Source: DASRPD01 sp035646535 | GTDB lineage: Bacteria; Actinomycetota; Acidimicrobiia; IMCC26256; JANYLB01 | Length of the DNA: 33,545 nucleotides | Reading direction: 5' to 3' | Assembly: GCA_035646535.1 (NCBI GenBank) | Contig: DASRPD010000082.1 | Span: forward strand, 1 to 33,545 | Part shown: positions 6,797-14,911 of the stretch, one piece after another | How the letters are laid out: every line of letters starts with the position of its first letter | Position numbering within the stretch: the stretch's first letter is position 1 | Notes under the pieces: model-generated | The model's input: the letters and a program-made list of their open reading frames with translations, nothing else | What the model was told of the DNA's origin: nothing | Databases searched by the model: none | Program-made: the position numbers and the translations under genes

Positions 6797-8071
6797 ATGG
6801 TTGCAACCGGTTCCACTCCCTCGCCCACCAAGAGCGCGGATGACTCGGCGCCGGGCCTCCTGGCCGGAGTGCGGATCATCGAGTGCTCGATGCTCGGCCC
6901 CGCCGCGATCACCGGCGCCCTCGCCGACCTCGGCGCGGATGTCATCAAGGTCGAGCCCCCGAAGGGTGATTACGTACGCCGCATGACGTGGCCGATCGTC
7001 GAGGGCGTCTCGCTCATGCACCTCCACATCAACCGGGGCAAGCACAGCGTCGTGCTGGATCTGCGCACCGAGGAAGGCCAGACCGTCTTCTGCGACCTCA
7101 TCGCCGAGGCGGACGTCGTCGTCGAGGCGATGCGACCGGGCGGGCTCGCACGCCGCGGGCTCGGCTACGAGCGACTCGCCGAGGTCAACCCCCAGCTGGT
7201 CTGGTGCACGATCTCCGGTTACGGCGCGACGGGTCCGTACCGCGACCTCGCGAGCCACGGGATCGCCTACGACGCGTGGGCGGGGATCTTCTCGCCCGAG
7301 ATCGACGAGGAGGGCCTCGTCGCGATGCCCGACCACGTCGGTGTCGGGATCTTCGCCGGACCGCTCTACGGCGCGATCGGCATCCTCGCGGGCGTGGTCC
7401 ACGCCCGCGCCACCGGCGAGGGCTGCCAGATCGAGATCGCCCAGTCCGACGCGGCGGTCGCGTTCGACTGGTACCGAGGCGAGACCTACCGGGCCTACGA
7501 GCGACCCGAGTCGGAGGTGACCGGCAACGTCGCCGACGACTACGAACGGCGCGCTCCCGCGGTCGCGGGGATGCGGGGCGGTGTCCGCTATCAGGTCTAC
7601 GCGTCGAGTGACGGCTACGTGCTGTTCATGGCCTCCGAACAACACTTCTGGAAGAAGTTCTGCGAGGCCGTTGATCGCGCCGAGCTGTTCGAGCGATGGC
7701 CGGGCTCGGAATACGGCGACCACGCGCGGGGCAACCGGGAGCTCCAGCGTGAGCTCACCGAGGTCTTCGCGACGCGTTCGACGCGCGACTGGATCAACTT
7801 CGGCATCGAGGTCGACGTGCCGATCGCGCCGGTCAACACACCCAAGACCGTGCAGGACGACCCACAGTTCCAGGACCGGCTCGCGTGGCTCCCGGCCAGC
7901 GAGCTGGGCGCCGACCAGCTCCCGCTTCCCCTCAAGATCGATGGGGTGGAGGACGCGCCGATCACCAAGGCGCCCGAGTGCGGCGAGCACACCGACCAGG
8001 TGCTGCGCGACGTCGCCGGCTACGACGATGCTCGCATCGCGCAGCTCCGCGAGTCCGGCGTGCTCGGGTAG
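6797..8071 (+). CDS. CaiB/BaiF family (class III) CoA-transferase-like protein
   Basis: The 424-aa product is a CaiB/BaiF family protein; such enzymes move CoA between acyl groups or epimerise acyl-CoAs. Family blocks are clear: LLAGVRIIECSMLGPAAITGA, LADLGADVIKVEPPKGDYVR, NRGKHSVVLDLRTEEG, CTISGYGATGPYRD and HARATGEGCQIEIAQSDAA. By my alignment, the position usually holding the catalytic aspartate (before GPLYGAIGILAG) is I185; the nearest acid is D179 in MPDHVG. The ATG at 6797 is 6 nt after TACCGT, and upstream in-frame sequence lies antisense to the TetR gene. Control by the divergent TetR protein is inferred. The acyl substrate is unknown. Confidence 0.9.
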   Translation: MVATGSTPSPTKSADDSAPGLLAGVRIIECSMLGPAAITGALADLGADVIKVEPPKGDYVRRMTWPIVEGVSLMHLHINRGKHSVVLDLRTEEGQTVFCDLIAEADVVVEAMRPGGLARRGLGYERLAEVNPQLVWCTISGYGATGPYRDLASHGIAYDAWAGIFSPEIDEEGLVAMPDHVGVGIFAGPLYGAIGILAGVVHARATGEGCQIEIAQSDAAVAFDWYRGETYRAYERPESEVTGNVADDYERRAPAVAGMRGGVRYQVYASSDGYVLFMASEQHFWKKFCEAVDRAELFERWPGSEYGDHARGNRELQRELTEVFATRSTRDWINFGIEVDVPIAPVNTPKTVQDDPQFQDRLAWLPASELGADQLPLPLKIDGVEDAPITKAPECGEHTDQVLRDVAGYDDARIAQLRESGVLG

Positions 8072-8095
8072 TCGGGCGCGGCCGATCCGCCGACG

Positions 8096-8518
8096 CTAGG
8101 GCGCGGCGGTGAACTCGACGAAGGCGACCCGATCGGTCGCGGGCGCGAACGTCGCATCGACCCGCAGGCCGATGCTCGCGTCGTGCGGGTCGAGATCCGG
8201 CATGCGGCCGAGCACCCGGGCACCGGCCTCGTCGAGGTCGACCAACGCGACCACATACGGCACGGCCTCGTGGAACGGCGGGATGCCGTGCTGACGGATC
8301 ACGGTGAAGCTGTGCACGGTGCCCGTCCCGGCCGCGGTGATCCACTCGAGGCGGTCGGAACCGCAGTGCGGACACACCGAGCGTGGGTAGTGGTGGTGGA
8401 GCTCGCAGTCGGCGCAGCGCTGGACGCGAAGCTCGGCGCGCGTCGTCCCCGCCCAGAACTCAGCCGAGTCGGGGGTGATCCGCGGCACGAGGTACTCGGG
8501 GAACTCCTCGGGCGTCAT
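8096..8518 (-). CDS. DUF35 zinc-ribbon/OB-fold acyl-CoA-binding protein
   Basis: The 140-aa product has the DUF35 layout: an N-terminal helix (PDSAEFWAG), a rubredoxin-like zinc ribbon with C35-x2-C38 and C49-x2-C52, and a C-terminal OB-fold (GTVHSFTVIRQHGIPPFHEAVPYVVALVDL). Such proteins partner thiolase-like enzymes, for example ChsH2/Ltp2 in steroid side-chain degradation and HMG-CoA synthase complexes in archaea. The start overlaps the stop of the upstream thiolase gene by 4 bp (ATGA), so the two are translationally coupled and probably form one complex. Confidence 0.93.
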   Translation of the reverse strand: MTPEEFPEYLVPRITPDSAEFWAGTTRAELRVQRCADCELHHHYPRSVCPHCGSDRLEWITAAGTGTVHSFTVIRQHGIPPFHEAVPYVVALVDLDEAGARVLGRMPDLDPHDASIGLRVDATFAPATDRVAFVEFTAAP

Positions 8519-9684
8519 CGGACGGGCTCGGTACCCAACACGACGGTGCCCATCGTGGACAACCAGCCGCCCGACCCGTGCGCGACCGCGATCTCGGCGC
8601 CGTCGACCTGCGCGGCGCCGGCCTCGCCGCGGAGTTGGCGGGTGGCCTCGCAGAGCAGGAACAGCCCCCGCATGCCCGGATGGGTGGCGGAGAGGCCGCC
8701 GCCGTCGGTGTTGGTGGGCAGCGCGCCGCCGAGACGCAGCGCCCCCGACGCCGCGAACGGTCCCCCCTCGCCCTTGGCGCAGAATCCGAGGTCCTCGAGA
8801 CAGACGAGCACCGTGTAGCTGAACGAGTCGTACATCTGGAAGGTATCGACGTCGGCGGCAGTGATCCCCGCGTCGGCGAACGCCTTCGGGCCGCTCACCG
8901 CACCGGCGGTTCGGGTCAGATCGGGCATCGCCTGGATCGAGTGGTGGGTCATCCCGCCGGCCGCGCCGCGCACATGGACCGGGCGGTGGGCCAGGTCGCG
9001 GGCGCGATCCTCGGTGGTGAGGATCAGCGCGCAGCCACCGTCGGACACAACGCAACAGTCGAGCTTGTGCAGCGGATCGGCGACGAGCTTGGAGCTGAGC
9101 ACATCGTCCACCGTGATCGGATCGCGGTACATGGCGTTGGGGTTGCGGCCTGCATGCTCGCGGATCTGCACGCCGATCGACGCGAGCTGTTCGGAGGTGG
9201 TGCCGTAGTCATGCATGTGGCGCTGGGCGGCCATCGCGTACGCACCCACGAGGGTGAGCCCCGTCGGCAGCTCGTAGCTCATCGGCAGGGGCAACCCCCC
9301 GGCACCTCCCCCGCCACCGCTGCGGCCGGTGCCGAGCGATCGTCCGGCCGCGGAGAGCTCGTTGTTGCCGTAGACGATGGCCACGGTGTCCACGTCGCCG
9401 GCTTCGATCGCCCGGTAGGCGTGGAGCAGGTGGAACTCGAAGCTCGAGCCACCGACCGACGTCGACTCGAGCCACCGGGGCGCCAGGCCCAGGTACTCGG
9501 CCAGCTGGACCTCGTGGAGTCCGCTGTATCCGGCGGAGGCGAGGCCGTCGATATCGGCCTTGGTGAGCCCGGCGTCGGTGAGCGCCCGACCGAAGGCCTG
9601 CACCTCCAGCATGAGCCCACTGAGCTCGGGCGTCTTCGGCCCATCGGCGAGACCTACCCCCACGACACAGACCCGACGGGACAC
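8515..9684 (-). CDS. thiolase-fold lipid-transfer (SCP-x/Ltp2-like) protein, probable aldolase
   Basis: The 389-aa product is thiolase-fold. The nucleophilic cysteine of true thiolases is not present: the corresponding SVGGSSFEFHLLHAYRAI has S80-S81. The late motifs are of the Ltp/SCP-x type: YDSFSYTVLVCLEDLGFC (Y285 onward), GEGGPF and LSATHPGMRG. With the coupled DUF35 gene this resembles Ltp2-ChsH2, which carries out a retro-aldol cleavage of a steroid side-chain CoA thioester. That activity is inferred, not shown. There is a glycine-rich insert near residues 118-130. The GTG at 9684 is 8 nt after TAGAGT, and the gene is divergent from the ThDP-fold operon. Confidence 0.9.
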   Translation of the reverse strand: MSRRVCVVGVGLADGPKTPELSGLMLEVQAFGRALTDAGLTKADIDGLASAGYSGLHEVQLAEYLGLAPRWLESTSVGGSSFEFHLLHAYRAIEAGDVDTVAIVYGNNELSAAGRSLGTGRSGGGGGAGGLPLPMSYELPTGLTLVGAYAMAAQRHMHDYGTTSEQLASIGVQIREHAGRNPNAMYRDPITVDDVLSSKLVADPLHKLDCCVVSDGGCALILTTEDRARDLAHRPVHVRGAAGGMTHHSIQAMPDLTRTAGAVSGPKAFADAGITAADVDTFQMYDSFSYTVLVCLEDLGFCAKGEGGPFAASGALRLGGALPTNTDGGGLSATHPGMRGLFLLCEATRQLRGEAGAAQVDGAEIAVAHGSGGWLSTMGTVVLGTEPVR

Positions 9685-9692
9685 GGGCCGGG

Positions 9693-9702
9693 ACTCTAGC
9701 CT
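9693..9702. promoter_or_regulatory. overlapping divergent -10 hexamers
   Basis: On the minus strand TAGAGT (9693-9698) lies 8 nt before the GTG at 9684. On the plus strand TAGCCT (9697-9702) lies 8 nt before the ATG at 9711. The hexamers share two bases, so two polymerases could not occupy both; the operons may compete. Confidence 0.5.
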
Positions 9703-9710
9703 CGGGCGCG

Positions 9711-10679
9711 ATGTCGGCTCCCGAGACGGTCGGTGATCTGCTGCGCGGCGTGTCAGACGACCTGGCGCGCCATTTCGACGACGTCGAGGTGCCCGCCCCG
9801 TTCGCCTACGCCCGACGCCAGGCGACGGTCGCCCCCATCGACACCCCCACCGACGCCCCGATCGACGCTCCCGCCGTGCACTGGCCCCACGGCCGAGCGC
9901 GCGCCGTCGTGCTCGCCGGGCCGGGAGTGTTGGCCGAACCGGGCGGCGTTCGTTGCGTGCGTACGTTCGCCGAGCGTGCGAACGTCCCGGTCGCGAACAC
10001 GTGGGGCGCCAAGGGCGTACTTCGCTGGGACAGCCCTCACCACATGGGCACCTGCGGACTCCAGGCCGACGACTTCGCGCTGGTCGGCTTCGGCGACTAC
10101 GAGCTCATCGTGGCAACGGGCATCGATCCGGTCGAGTCGCCCGAGGAACGCTTCGGGCTCGCGCCGGTCTCCCACATCAGTCCGATGGCACTCGGCGCCA
10201 TGACCGACGTCGCCCGCCTGTTCGACGAGATACCGTCCAATGACCTGTACGGAAGGCTGGCTTCGGTGGCGCAACCTGGATACGTGGACGAGTCGTTCCC
10301 CCGCCACCCGGCTCGCGCCGTGATGGACCTCAAGCAGTCGCTCGGACCGGAGACGATCGTGTTCGGCCAGCCCGGTCCGGTGGGTCTGTGGCTGGCGCGG
10401 ACGTTCCCGACCGATCGGCCCGGCAGCATCTGCGTACCGGCCGTGGACCGTCCGGGCATCGCGGCCGCGCTCGCGCTCGCGGCACGCGCCACAGGACTCG
10501 ACGCGATGGCGGTGACGACCGATCCAGTCGACGAGGTGAGCCGGGCCATCGTGGATGCGGCGCCGGAGGGGTTCCGCCTCGAGCGCTGGGGCGACGACGT
10601 CGACTGGTCCCGCACCCGAGAGCTCGTCGACGCCGCGGGCCCGGTCGTGGCCTGGTCGGATCCAGAGGAGCGGCCGTGA
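9711..10679 (+). CDS. ThDP-enzyme-like protein lacking the catalytic N-terminal domain
   Basis: The product is 322 aa. Residues about 60-140 resemble the central domain of acetolactate synthase-type enzymes (AVVLAGPGVLAEPGGVRCVR, NTWGAKGVLRWDSPHHMGTC, ELIVATGIDPVES). Residues about 195-300 look like a degenerate C-terminal PP domain (LGPETIVFGQPGPVGLW). The N-terminal PYR domain with its catalytic glutamate is absent, and no GDG-N-type ThDP/Mg motif is visible. Residues 38-56 are rich in proline, aspartate and threonine. It heads a four-gene operon, with the SDR start overlapping its stop (GTGA). It could be a structural partner or a half-enzyme; function unknown. Confidence 0.75.
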   Translation: MSAPETVGDLLRGVSDDLARHFDDVEVPAPFAYARRQATVAPIDTPTDAPIDAPAVHWPHGRARAVVLAGPGVLAEPGGVRCVRTFAERANVPVANTWGAKGVLRWDSPHHMGTCGLQADDFALVGFGDYELIVATGIDPVESPEERFGLAPVSHISPMALGAMTDVARLFDEIPSNDLYGRLASVAQPGYVDESFPRHPARAVMDLKQSLGPETIVFGQPGPVGLWLARTFPTDRPGSICVPAVDRPGIAAALALAARATGLDAMAVTTDPVDEVSRAIVDAAPEGFRLERWGDDVDWSRTRELVDAAGPVVAWSDPEERP

Positions 10680-11494
10680 ACCCCGACCAGGAACGCCAAG
10701 ACAGCGGAGACACGGCCTCGCCGCCGCGGGTGGCACTGGTCACAGGCGCGTCCTCGGGGATCGGGCGGGCCACCGCGATCGCGCTCGGCGAGCTCGGCTG
10801 GAAGGTCGTCGTCGGCGCTCGTCGCATGGAAGCGCTCGCCGAGACGGCGGCCGCGGTCACCGCCGCGGGCGGGCACGCGCTCGCCCACCCGCTCGACGTG
10901 CGCGACCCCGCCTCGATCGCCGCCTGCATCGAGGCCGCGGCCGACGTGCTCGGCCCCATCGACACGCTCGTCAACAACGCCGGCTGCGCATGGCCCGGTG
11001 ACATTGCCGACCTCGACGTCGACCGGCTCGGCGACATGGTCACGACCAACGTGATGGGCGCACTGTTGCCCACGCGCGCCGTGGTCGGCTCGCTGATCGA
11101 GCGGGAGGCTCCCGGAGACGTCGTCTTCATCTCGTCCGACGCGGTGCGCCAACCCCGTCCCGGGCTCGTCACCTACGGGGCGACGAAGGCCGCGGTGGAA
11201 CACACCGCCCGTGGCCTCGCCTCCGAGGTCGAAGGACGGCAGATCCGCGTCACGATCGTGCGGGTCGGACCAACCATGACCGACTTCGCGTCCGGGTGGG
11301 GCGACCCGCAGGAGTTCGCGAGCCTGGTGGCCCGCTGGCAGCGGTTCGGGATCCAACGCCATTGGGGAGTCATGGACCCCGACGACGTCGCCCGCGCGGT
11401 GGTGCTGGCGGTCACCACCCGTCCCGGTGTGCACCTCGATACGATCGAGGTGCAACCGGTGGCACCACCCGAAGGACCGGAGCACCCGGAGTAG
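10676..11494 (+). CDS. short-chain dehydrogenase/reductase
   Basis: The 272-aa product is a classical SDR, an NAD(P)-dependent oxidoreductase acting on alcohol or keto groups. The cofactor motif TGASSGIGRATAIAL follows a short tail of about 18 residues. NNAG is present, the catalytic serine is in VVFISSDAV, and Y-x3-K is in YGATKAAVEHTARGL. An arginine after the second strand (GARRMEA) suggests NADPH preference. The GTG at 10676 overlaps the upstream stop by 4 bp. The next gene starts 3 nt after its stop. The substrate is unknown. Confidence 0.92.
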   Translation: MNPDQERQDSGDTASPPRVALVTGASSGIGRATAIALGELGWKVVVGARRMEALAETAAAVTAAGGHALAHPLDVRDPASIAACIEAAADVLGPIDTLVNNAGCAWPGDIADLDVDRLGDMVTTNVMGALLPTRAVVGSLIEREAPGDVVFISSDAVRQPRPGLVTYGATKAAVEHTARGLASEVEGRQIRVTIVRVGPTMTDFASGWGDPQEFASLVARWQRFGIQRHWGVMDPDDVARAVVLAVTTRPGVHLDTIEVQPVAPPEGPEHPE

Positions 11495-11497
11495 ACG

Positions 11498-12172
11498 ATG
11501 CCCACGGTCGACCGAAAGCACCGATCACCGCTGCTCGACGGCGCGGCCAAGCCCAGGCTCCGCGGCGTCCTGCACACCTACGGCGCCATCGCCGGCGCCA
11601 TCGCCGGCGCCGCGCTCATCGCGCTCGCGCCCGGCGCGACGGCCAGGATCGCGGCGACGATCTTCGCGTTGGCGTCGACCGGGATGCTCACGGTCAGCGC
11701 GTTGTTGCACCGGCGGGACTGGACCCTCGGTCAGACCATCCGCCTCCTCCAGCTCGACCACACGATGATCTTCCTGACGATCGCGGGCACCTACACCGCG
11801 ATCGCGCTGTTGGGCATGAGCAGCGGTTGGGCGATCCTCGTGCTGGTCGCCGTCTGGGTCGGGGCACTCGGCGGCATCGTCTTCGAATGGCTCCCGATCG
11901 ACGCGCCGCGGGGTTACGTCACCACCGTGTACGTCACCCTCGGTTGGGTGGCCGTGCTCGCGTTCGGAGACCTGTGGATCCACGCTGGCGTCCTGGCGTT
12001 CGCGCTCATCGCTGCCGGCGGGTTGCTGTATACGGGCGGCGCCATCGTCCACGCGGCGCGGCGCCCCGACCCGGTACCGCACCTGTTCGGCTACCACGAG
12101 ATCTTCCACGCGTGCGTGCTCGGCGCGCTCGCGTGTCACTACGCCGCCATCGTCGTACTCTTTCGAGCATGA
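11498..12172 (+). CDS. hemolysin III/TrhA (PAQR-like) membrane protein
   Basis: The 224-aa product is a seven-helix integral membrane protein of the hemolysin III family, related to adiponectin and progestin receptors. Helices run from about residue 22 to the C-terminus. Conserved polar positions include SALLHRRDW, LDHTMIFLTIAGTYT, FEWLP and the late GYHEIFHACVLGA. Family members affect membrane fluidity or lipid homeostasis in some bacteria; others have no known role. It lies inside an operon with an SDR and a P450, and the P450 ATG overlaps its stop (ATGA). Confidence 0.9.
   Translation: MPTVDRKHRSPLLDGAAKPRLRGVLHTYGAIAGAIAGAALIALAPGATARIAATIFALASTGMLTVSALLHRRDWTLGQTIRLLQLDHTMIFLTIAGTYTAIALLGMSSGWAILVLVAVWVGALGGIVFEWLPIDAPRGYVTTVYVTLGWVAVLAFGDLWIHAGVLAFALIAAGGLLYTGGAIVHAARRPDPVPHLFGYHEIFHACVLGALACHYAAIVVLFRA
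12156..12161 (+). promoter_or_regulatory. internal -10 hexamer ahead of the P450 gene
   Basis: TACTCT inside the last codons of the TrhA-like gene, 7 nt before the P450 ATG. It could allow separate leaderless expression of the P450. Confidence 0.4.
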
Positions 12173-13347
12173 CGATCACCGCGCCGGTCGTCTTCGACCC
12201 GTATTCCTACGATGTCCACGAGGACCCGTACCCCACGTACCGTCGCCTTCGTGACGAGGCGCCCGCGTACCTCGACGCCGAACGGGGCTTCTGGGCGCTG
12301 TCTCGCGACGCCGACGTACGGTCGGCGCTCGGGGACCCGACCACCTTCTCCTCGCGCGGTGGCATCACTCTCGAGCGACGTTCCGAGGACCTCGAGCCCA
12401 TGCTCATCGAGCTCGACCCGCCCCGCCACACCCAGCTCCGCTCGCTCGTGAGCCGGGCCTTCACGCCCAAGCGCGTCGCCGACCTCGAGACGCCCATCCG
12501 TGAGCTCTCCCGCCGTCTCATCGCCGGCTTCGCCGACCGCGGCACCCTCGACGTCATCACGGACTTCTCGGCCACGCTGCCGATGGCGGTGATCAGCGCG
12601 ATGTTGGGCGTACCCGACGACGACCAGGACGAGCTGCGAGCGTGGTCGGACTCGATGCTGCATCGCGAGCCTGATGACGACCGCATCACCCAGGCCGGGA
12701 TCCAGGGCGCGACCGAGCTGTACGCCTACTTCGAACGGCTGATCGCGAGACGCGGGCAGGACCCGGGTGATGATCTGGTGAGCGCGCTCGTCGCCGCGGC
12801 CGAGGGGGACATGGCGCTCACCCACAGCGAGATCCTCGGGTTCTGCTTCCTGCTGATCATCGCGGGCAACGAGACCACGACGAAGCTGCTGGGCAACGCG
12901 ATCCACTGGCTGGGAGCCTTCCCCGACGAACGGGCCAAGCTCCTCGCCCAGCCGGGCCTGATTCCTGCCGGCGTCGAGGAGGTGCTGCGATTCGACACGT
13001 CGACGCAGGGCCTCGCCCGCCTGCTCACGCGCGACGTCACGATGCACGGAGTGACGCTGCCCGAGGGCTCCAAGGGCATGTTGCTCTTCGCGTCCGCGAA
13101 CCGTGACGACCGCCGCTGGCGCGACCCCGACGTGCTCGACGTGGACCGCAACCCCGCAGGGCATCTCGCATTCGGCCACGGCATCCACCACTGCCTCGGC
13201 GCAGCGCTCGCGCGGCTCGAGGCGCGCGTCGCGCTCGAGGAGCTCCTGCCCGTGCTCGGGGAGTACGAGGTCCAGACCACGGAGTGCGAGCGGGTCCACT
13301 CGGGAAACGTCCGGGGCTTCACCCGCTTGCCCGTTCGCTTCGCGTGA
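12169..13347 (+). CDS. cytochrome P450
   Basis: The 392-aa soluble bacterial P450 is a heme monooxygenase needing ferredoxin and reductase partners, which are not in the window. The I-helix motif is AGNETT (A232-T237), the ExxR is in VEEVLRFD, and the heme loop FGHGIHHCLGAALARLE gives C342 as the thiolate ligand. DPPRHTQLRSLVSRAF is the C-helix block. The length is normal and the start DPYSYDVHEDPYPTYRRLRD is family-like. It is the last gene of a four-gene operon and may have its own promoter. The substrate is not predictable; neighbours suggest a lipid, steroid or terpenoid. Confidence 0.96.
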   Translation: MTITAPVVFDPYSYDVHEDPYPTYRRLRDEAPAYLDAERGFWALSRDADVRSALGDPTTFSSRGGITLERRSEDLEPMLIELDPPRHTQLRSLVSRAFTPKRVADLETPIRELSRRLIAGFADRGTLDVITDFSATLPMAVISAMLGVPDDDQDELRAWSDSMLHREPDDDRITQAGIQGATELYAYFERLIARRGQDPGDDLVSALVAAAEGDMALTHSEILGFCFLLIIAGNETTTKLLGNAIHWLGAFPDERAKLLAQPGLIPAGVEEVLRFDTSTQGLARLLTRDVTMHGVTLPEGSKGMLLFASANRDDRRWRDPDVLDVDRNPAGHLAFGHGIHHCLGAALARLEARVALEELLPVLGEYEVQTTECERVHSGNVRGFTRLPVRFA

Positions 13348-13375
13348 GCCGGAGCGGCACGCGACACCCGTCGGG

Positions 13376-14902
13376 TCAGGGGCTGATCCCGACCCGGGCG
13401 ATGGGTTCGACGGCAAGCCGGCGCCGCGCCGCCGAGAGTCGCAGCGCTGCGAGGAGATGGTTGCGCAGCTCGGCGGGCTCGATCACCTCGTCGTAGCTCA
13501 TCATGTCGGCGGCAGAATACGCTCCGCCGAGCTCGGCATTGGCGAGCACCGCTCGTGCGTCTGCTTCCAAGCGGGCCGCGTCCGCGCCGCTGTCGGCGGG
13601 CATGGCCCCCAGGCGCGCCCCCGGAAACGCCAGCGCGACCGTCTGGTGGTCGAACGGGTTCATGCCCATGACCGAGCTGCCGAACCCGTAGGCCTTGCGC
13701 AGCGTGACGTGCAACTTCACCCCGGCCATCCGGGCCTGCGCGGCGAACAGCCGCGCCGCGTGGCGCAGCACCCCGGCCCGCTCGGCGACCCGGCCCGCGA
13801 GCACCCCCGGGTTATCGGCCAGGAACACCACCGGCAGATGGAAGGAGTCGACGACCTCGATGAACCGGGCCGCCTTGTCGGCCGCGTCGGCGTCCAACGC
13901 GCCTGCCTTGACCGCGGGCTGGTTGGCCACCACACCGACAGGGACACCACCGAGCCGGGCCAGCACGGTCACCACGGCGCGCCCCGAGGCGGGCGCGATC
14001 TCGAGCGCCGAGTCGCGGTCGACGATCTCACCGATCACCGGGCGCACGTCGTAGCCATGTCGAGGGTCGGCCGGGATCAGATCCATGAGCTGATCCACCG
14101 GACGCGGATCGATGTCGGTCCCGCTCGCAGCGACCGGCGGATGCTGCCACGCATTCGACGGGAAGTATCCGAGATACCGACGCACGAGATCCAGCGCGGC
14201 GCCGTCATCGGCGACGGCATTGTGGGCGACGCCGCTCGAGGCAGTATGGACCGCGGTACCACCGAGCTCTTCCTTGGTGACCTGCTCGCCGGTGGCGGCC
14301 TCGACGAGCGGTGGACCCGCGCTGAACAGGGCCGCGCCCTCGACCATCACGACGAGATCCATGAGCGGCGCGGTCAGCGCGCCGTGACCGGCGGAGGCGC
14401 CCATCACGACACACACCGTGGGCACTCGGCCGGAGAGCGCGACCAGCCCTTGGAGATCGTTGGGGGCCCGACCACGTCGCTCGAACGCGTTCTGTGCCCG
14501 CTCCCCCGCGCCTTCGAGCAGCATGACGAGTGGTACCCGCTCGTCGGCCGCCAGCTGGGTGAGCCGGTGCCGTTTCGCGCTCGTACCGAGGCCGATCGAG
14601 CCCCCCATGACCGAGAAGTCCTCCGCGCCGACGAGCACGGGCCGGCTTTCGATCGTCCCGTGCCCCACGACGAGCGCGTCGGCGGGCGCGGCCGGCGAGG
14701 CACCCCGCTGTACCGAACCGGTCAGGACGCCGAGCTCCACGAAGCTGTCGGGATCGACCAGGCGCGCCACCCGCTGACGGGCGTCGAGCCTCCCCCCGGC
14801 GTGCTGACGCTCCAGGCGCTCCGGTCCGCCCATGGCGCGACCGGCGGCTCGCCGCGCGGCCAGGTCGTCGAGGAGTGGCTGCCAGTCGTCCCGCTCGCTC
14901 AT
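13376..14902 (-). CDS. acyl-CoA carboxylase carboxyltransferase (beta) subunit
   Basis: The 508-aa carboxyltransferase transfers CO2 from carboxybiotin to an acyl-CoA. It has two crotonase-fold halves: GTIESRPVLVGAEDFSVMGG and GASAGHGALTAP in the first, and PVGVVANQPAVKAGALDADAADKAARFIE with YGFGSSVMGMN in the second. No biotin carboxylase or biotin carrier gene is adjacent, so it must use an alpha subunit encoded elsewhere. It is the last gene of the minus-strand operon from 18989, 9 nt after the acyl-CoA dehydrogenase stop. It is likelier to act on a pathway intermediate (3-methylcrotonyl- or geranyl-CoA type) than to be housekeeping acetyl-CoA carboxylase, but this is inference. Confidence 0.92.
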   Translation of the reverse strand: MSERDDWQPLLDDLAARRAAGRAMGGPERLERQHAGGRLDARQRVARLVDPDSFVELGVLTGSVQRGASPAAPADALVVGHGTIESRPVLVGAEDFSVMGGSIGLGTSAKRHRLTQLAADERVPLVMLLEGAGERAQNAFERRGRAPNDLQGLVALSGRVPTVCVVMGASAGHGALTAPLMDLVVMVEGAALFSAGPPLVEAATGEQVTKEELGGTAVHTASSGVAHNAVADDGAALDLVRRYLGYFPSNAWQHPPVAASGTDIDPRPVDQLMDLIPADPRHGYDVRPVIGEIVDRDSALEIAPASGRAVVTVLARLGGVPVGVVANQPAVKAGALDADAADKAARFIEVVDSFHLPVVFLADNPGVLAGRVAERAGVLRHAARLFAAQARMAGVKLHVTLRKAYGFGSSVMGMNPFDHQTVALAFPGARLGAMPADSGADAARLEADARAVLANAELGGAYSAADMMSYDEVIEPAELRNHLLAALRLSAARRRLAVEPIARVGISP

Positions 14903-14911
14903 CGGCCGAGG

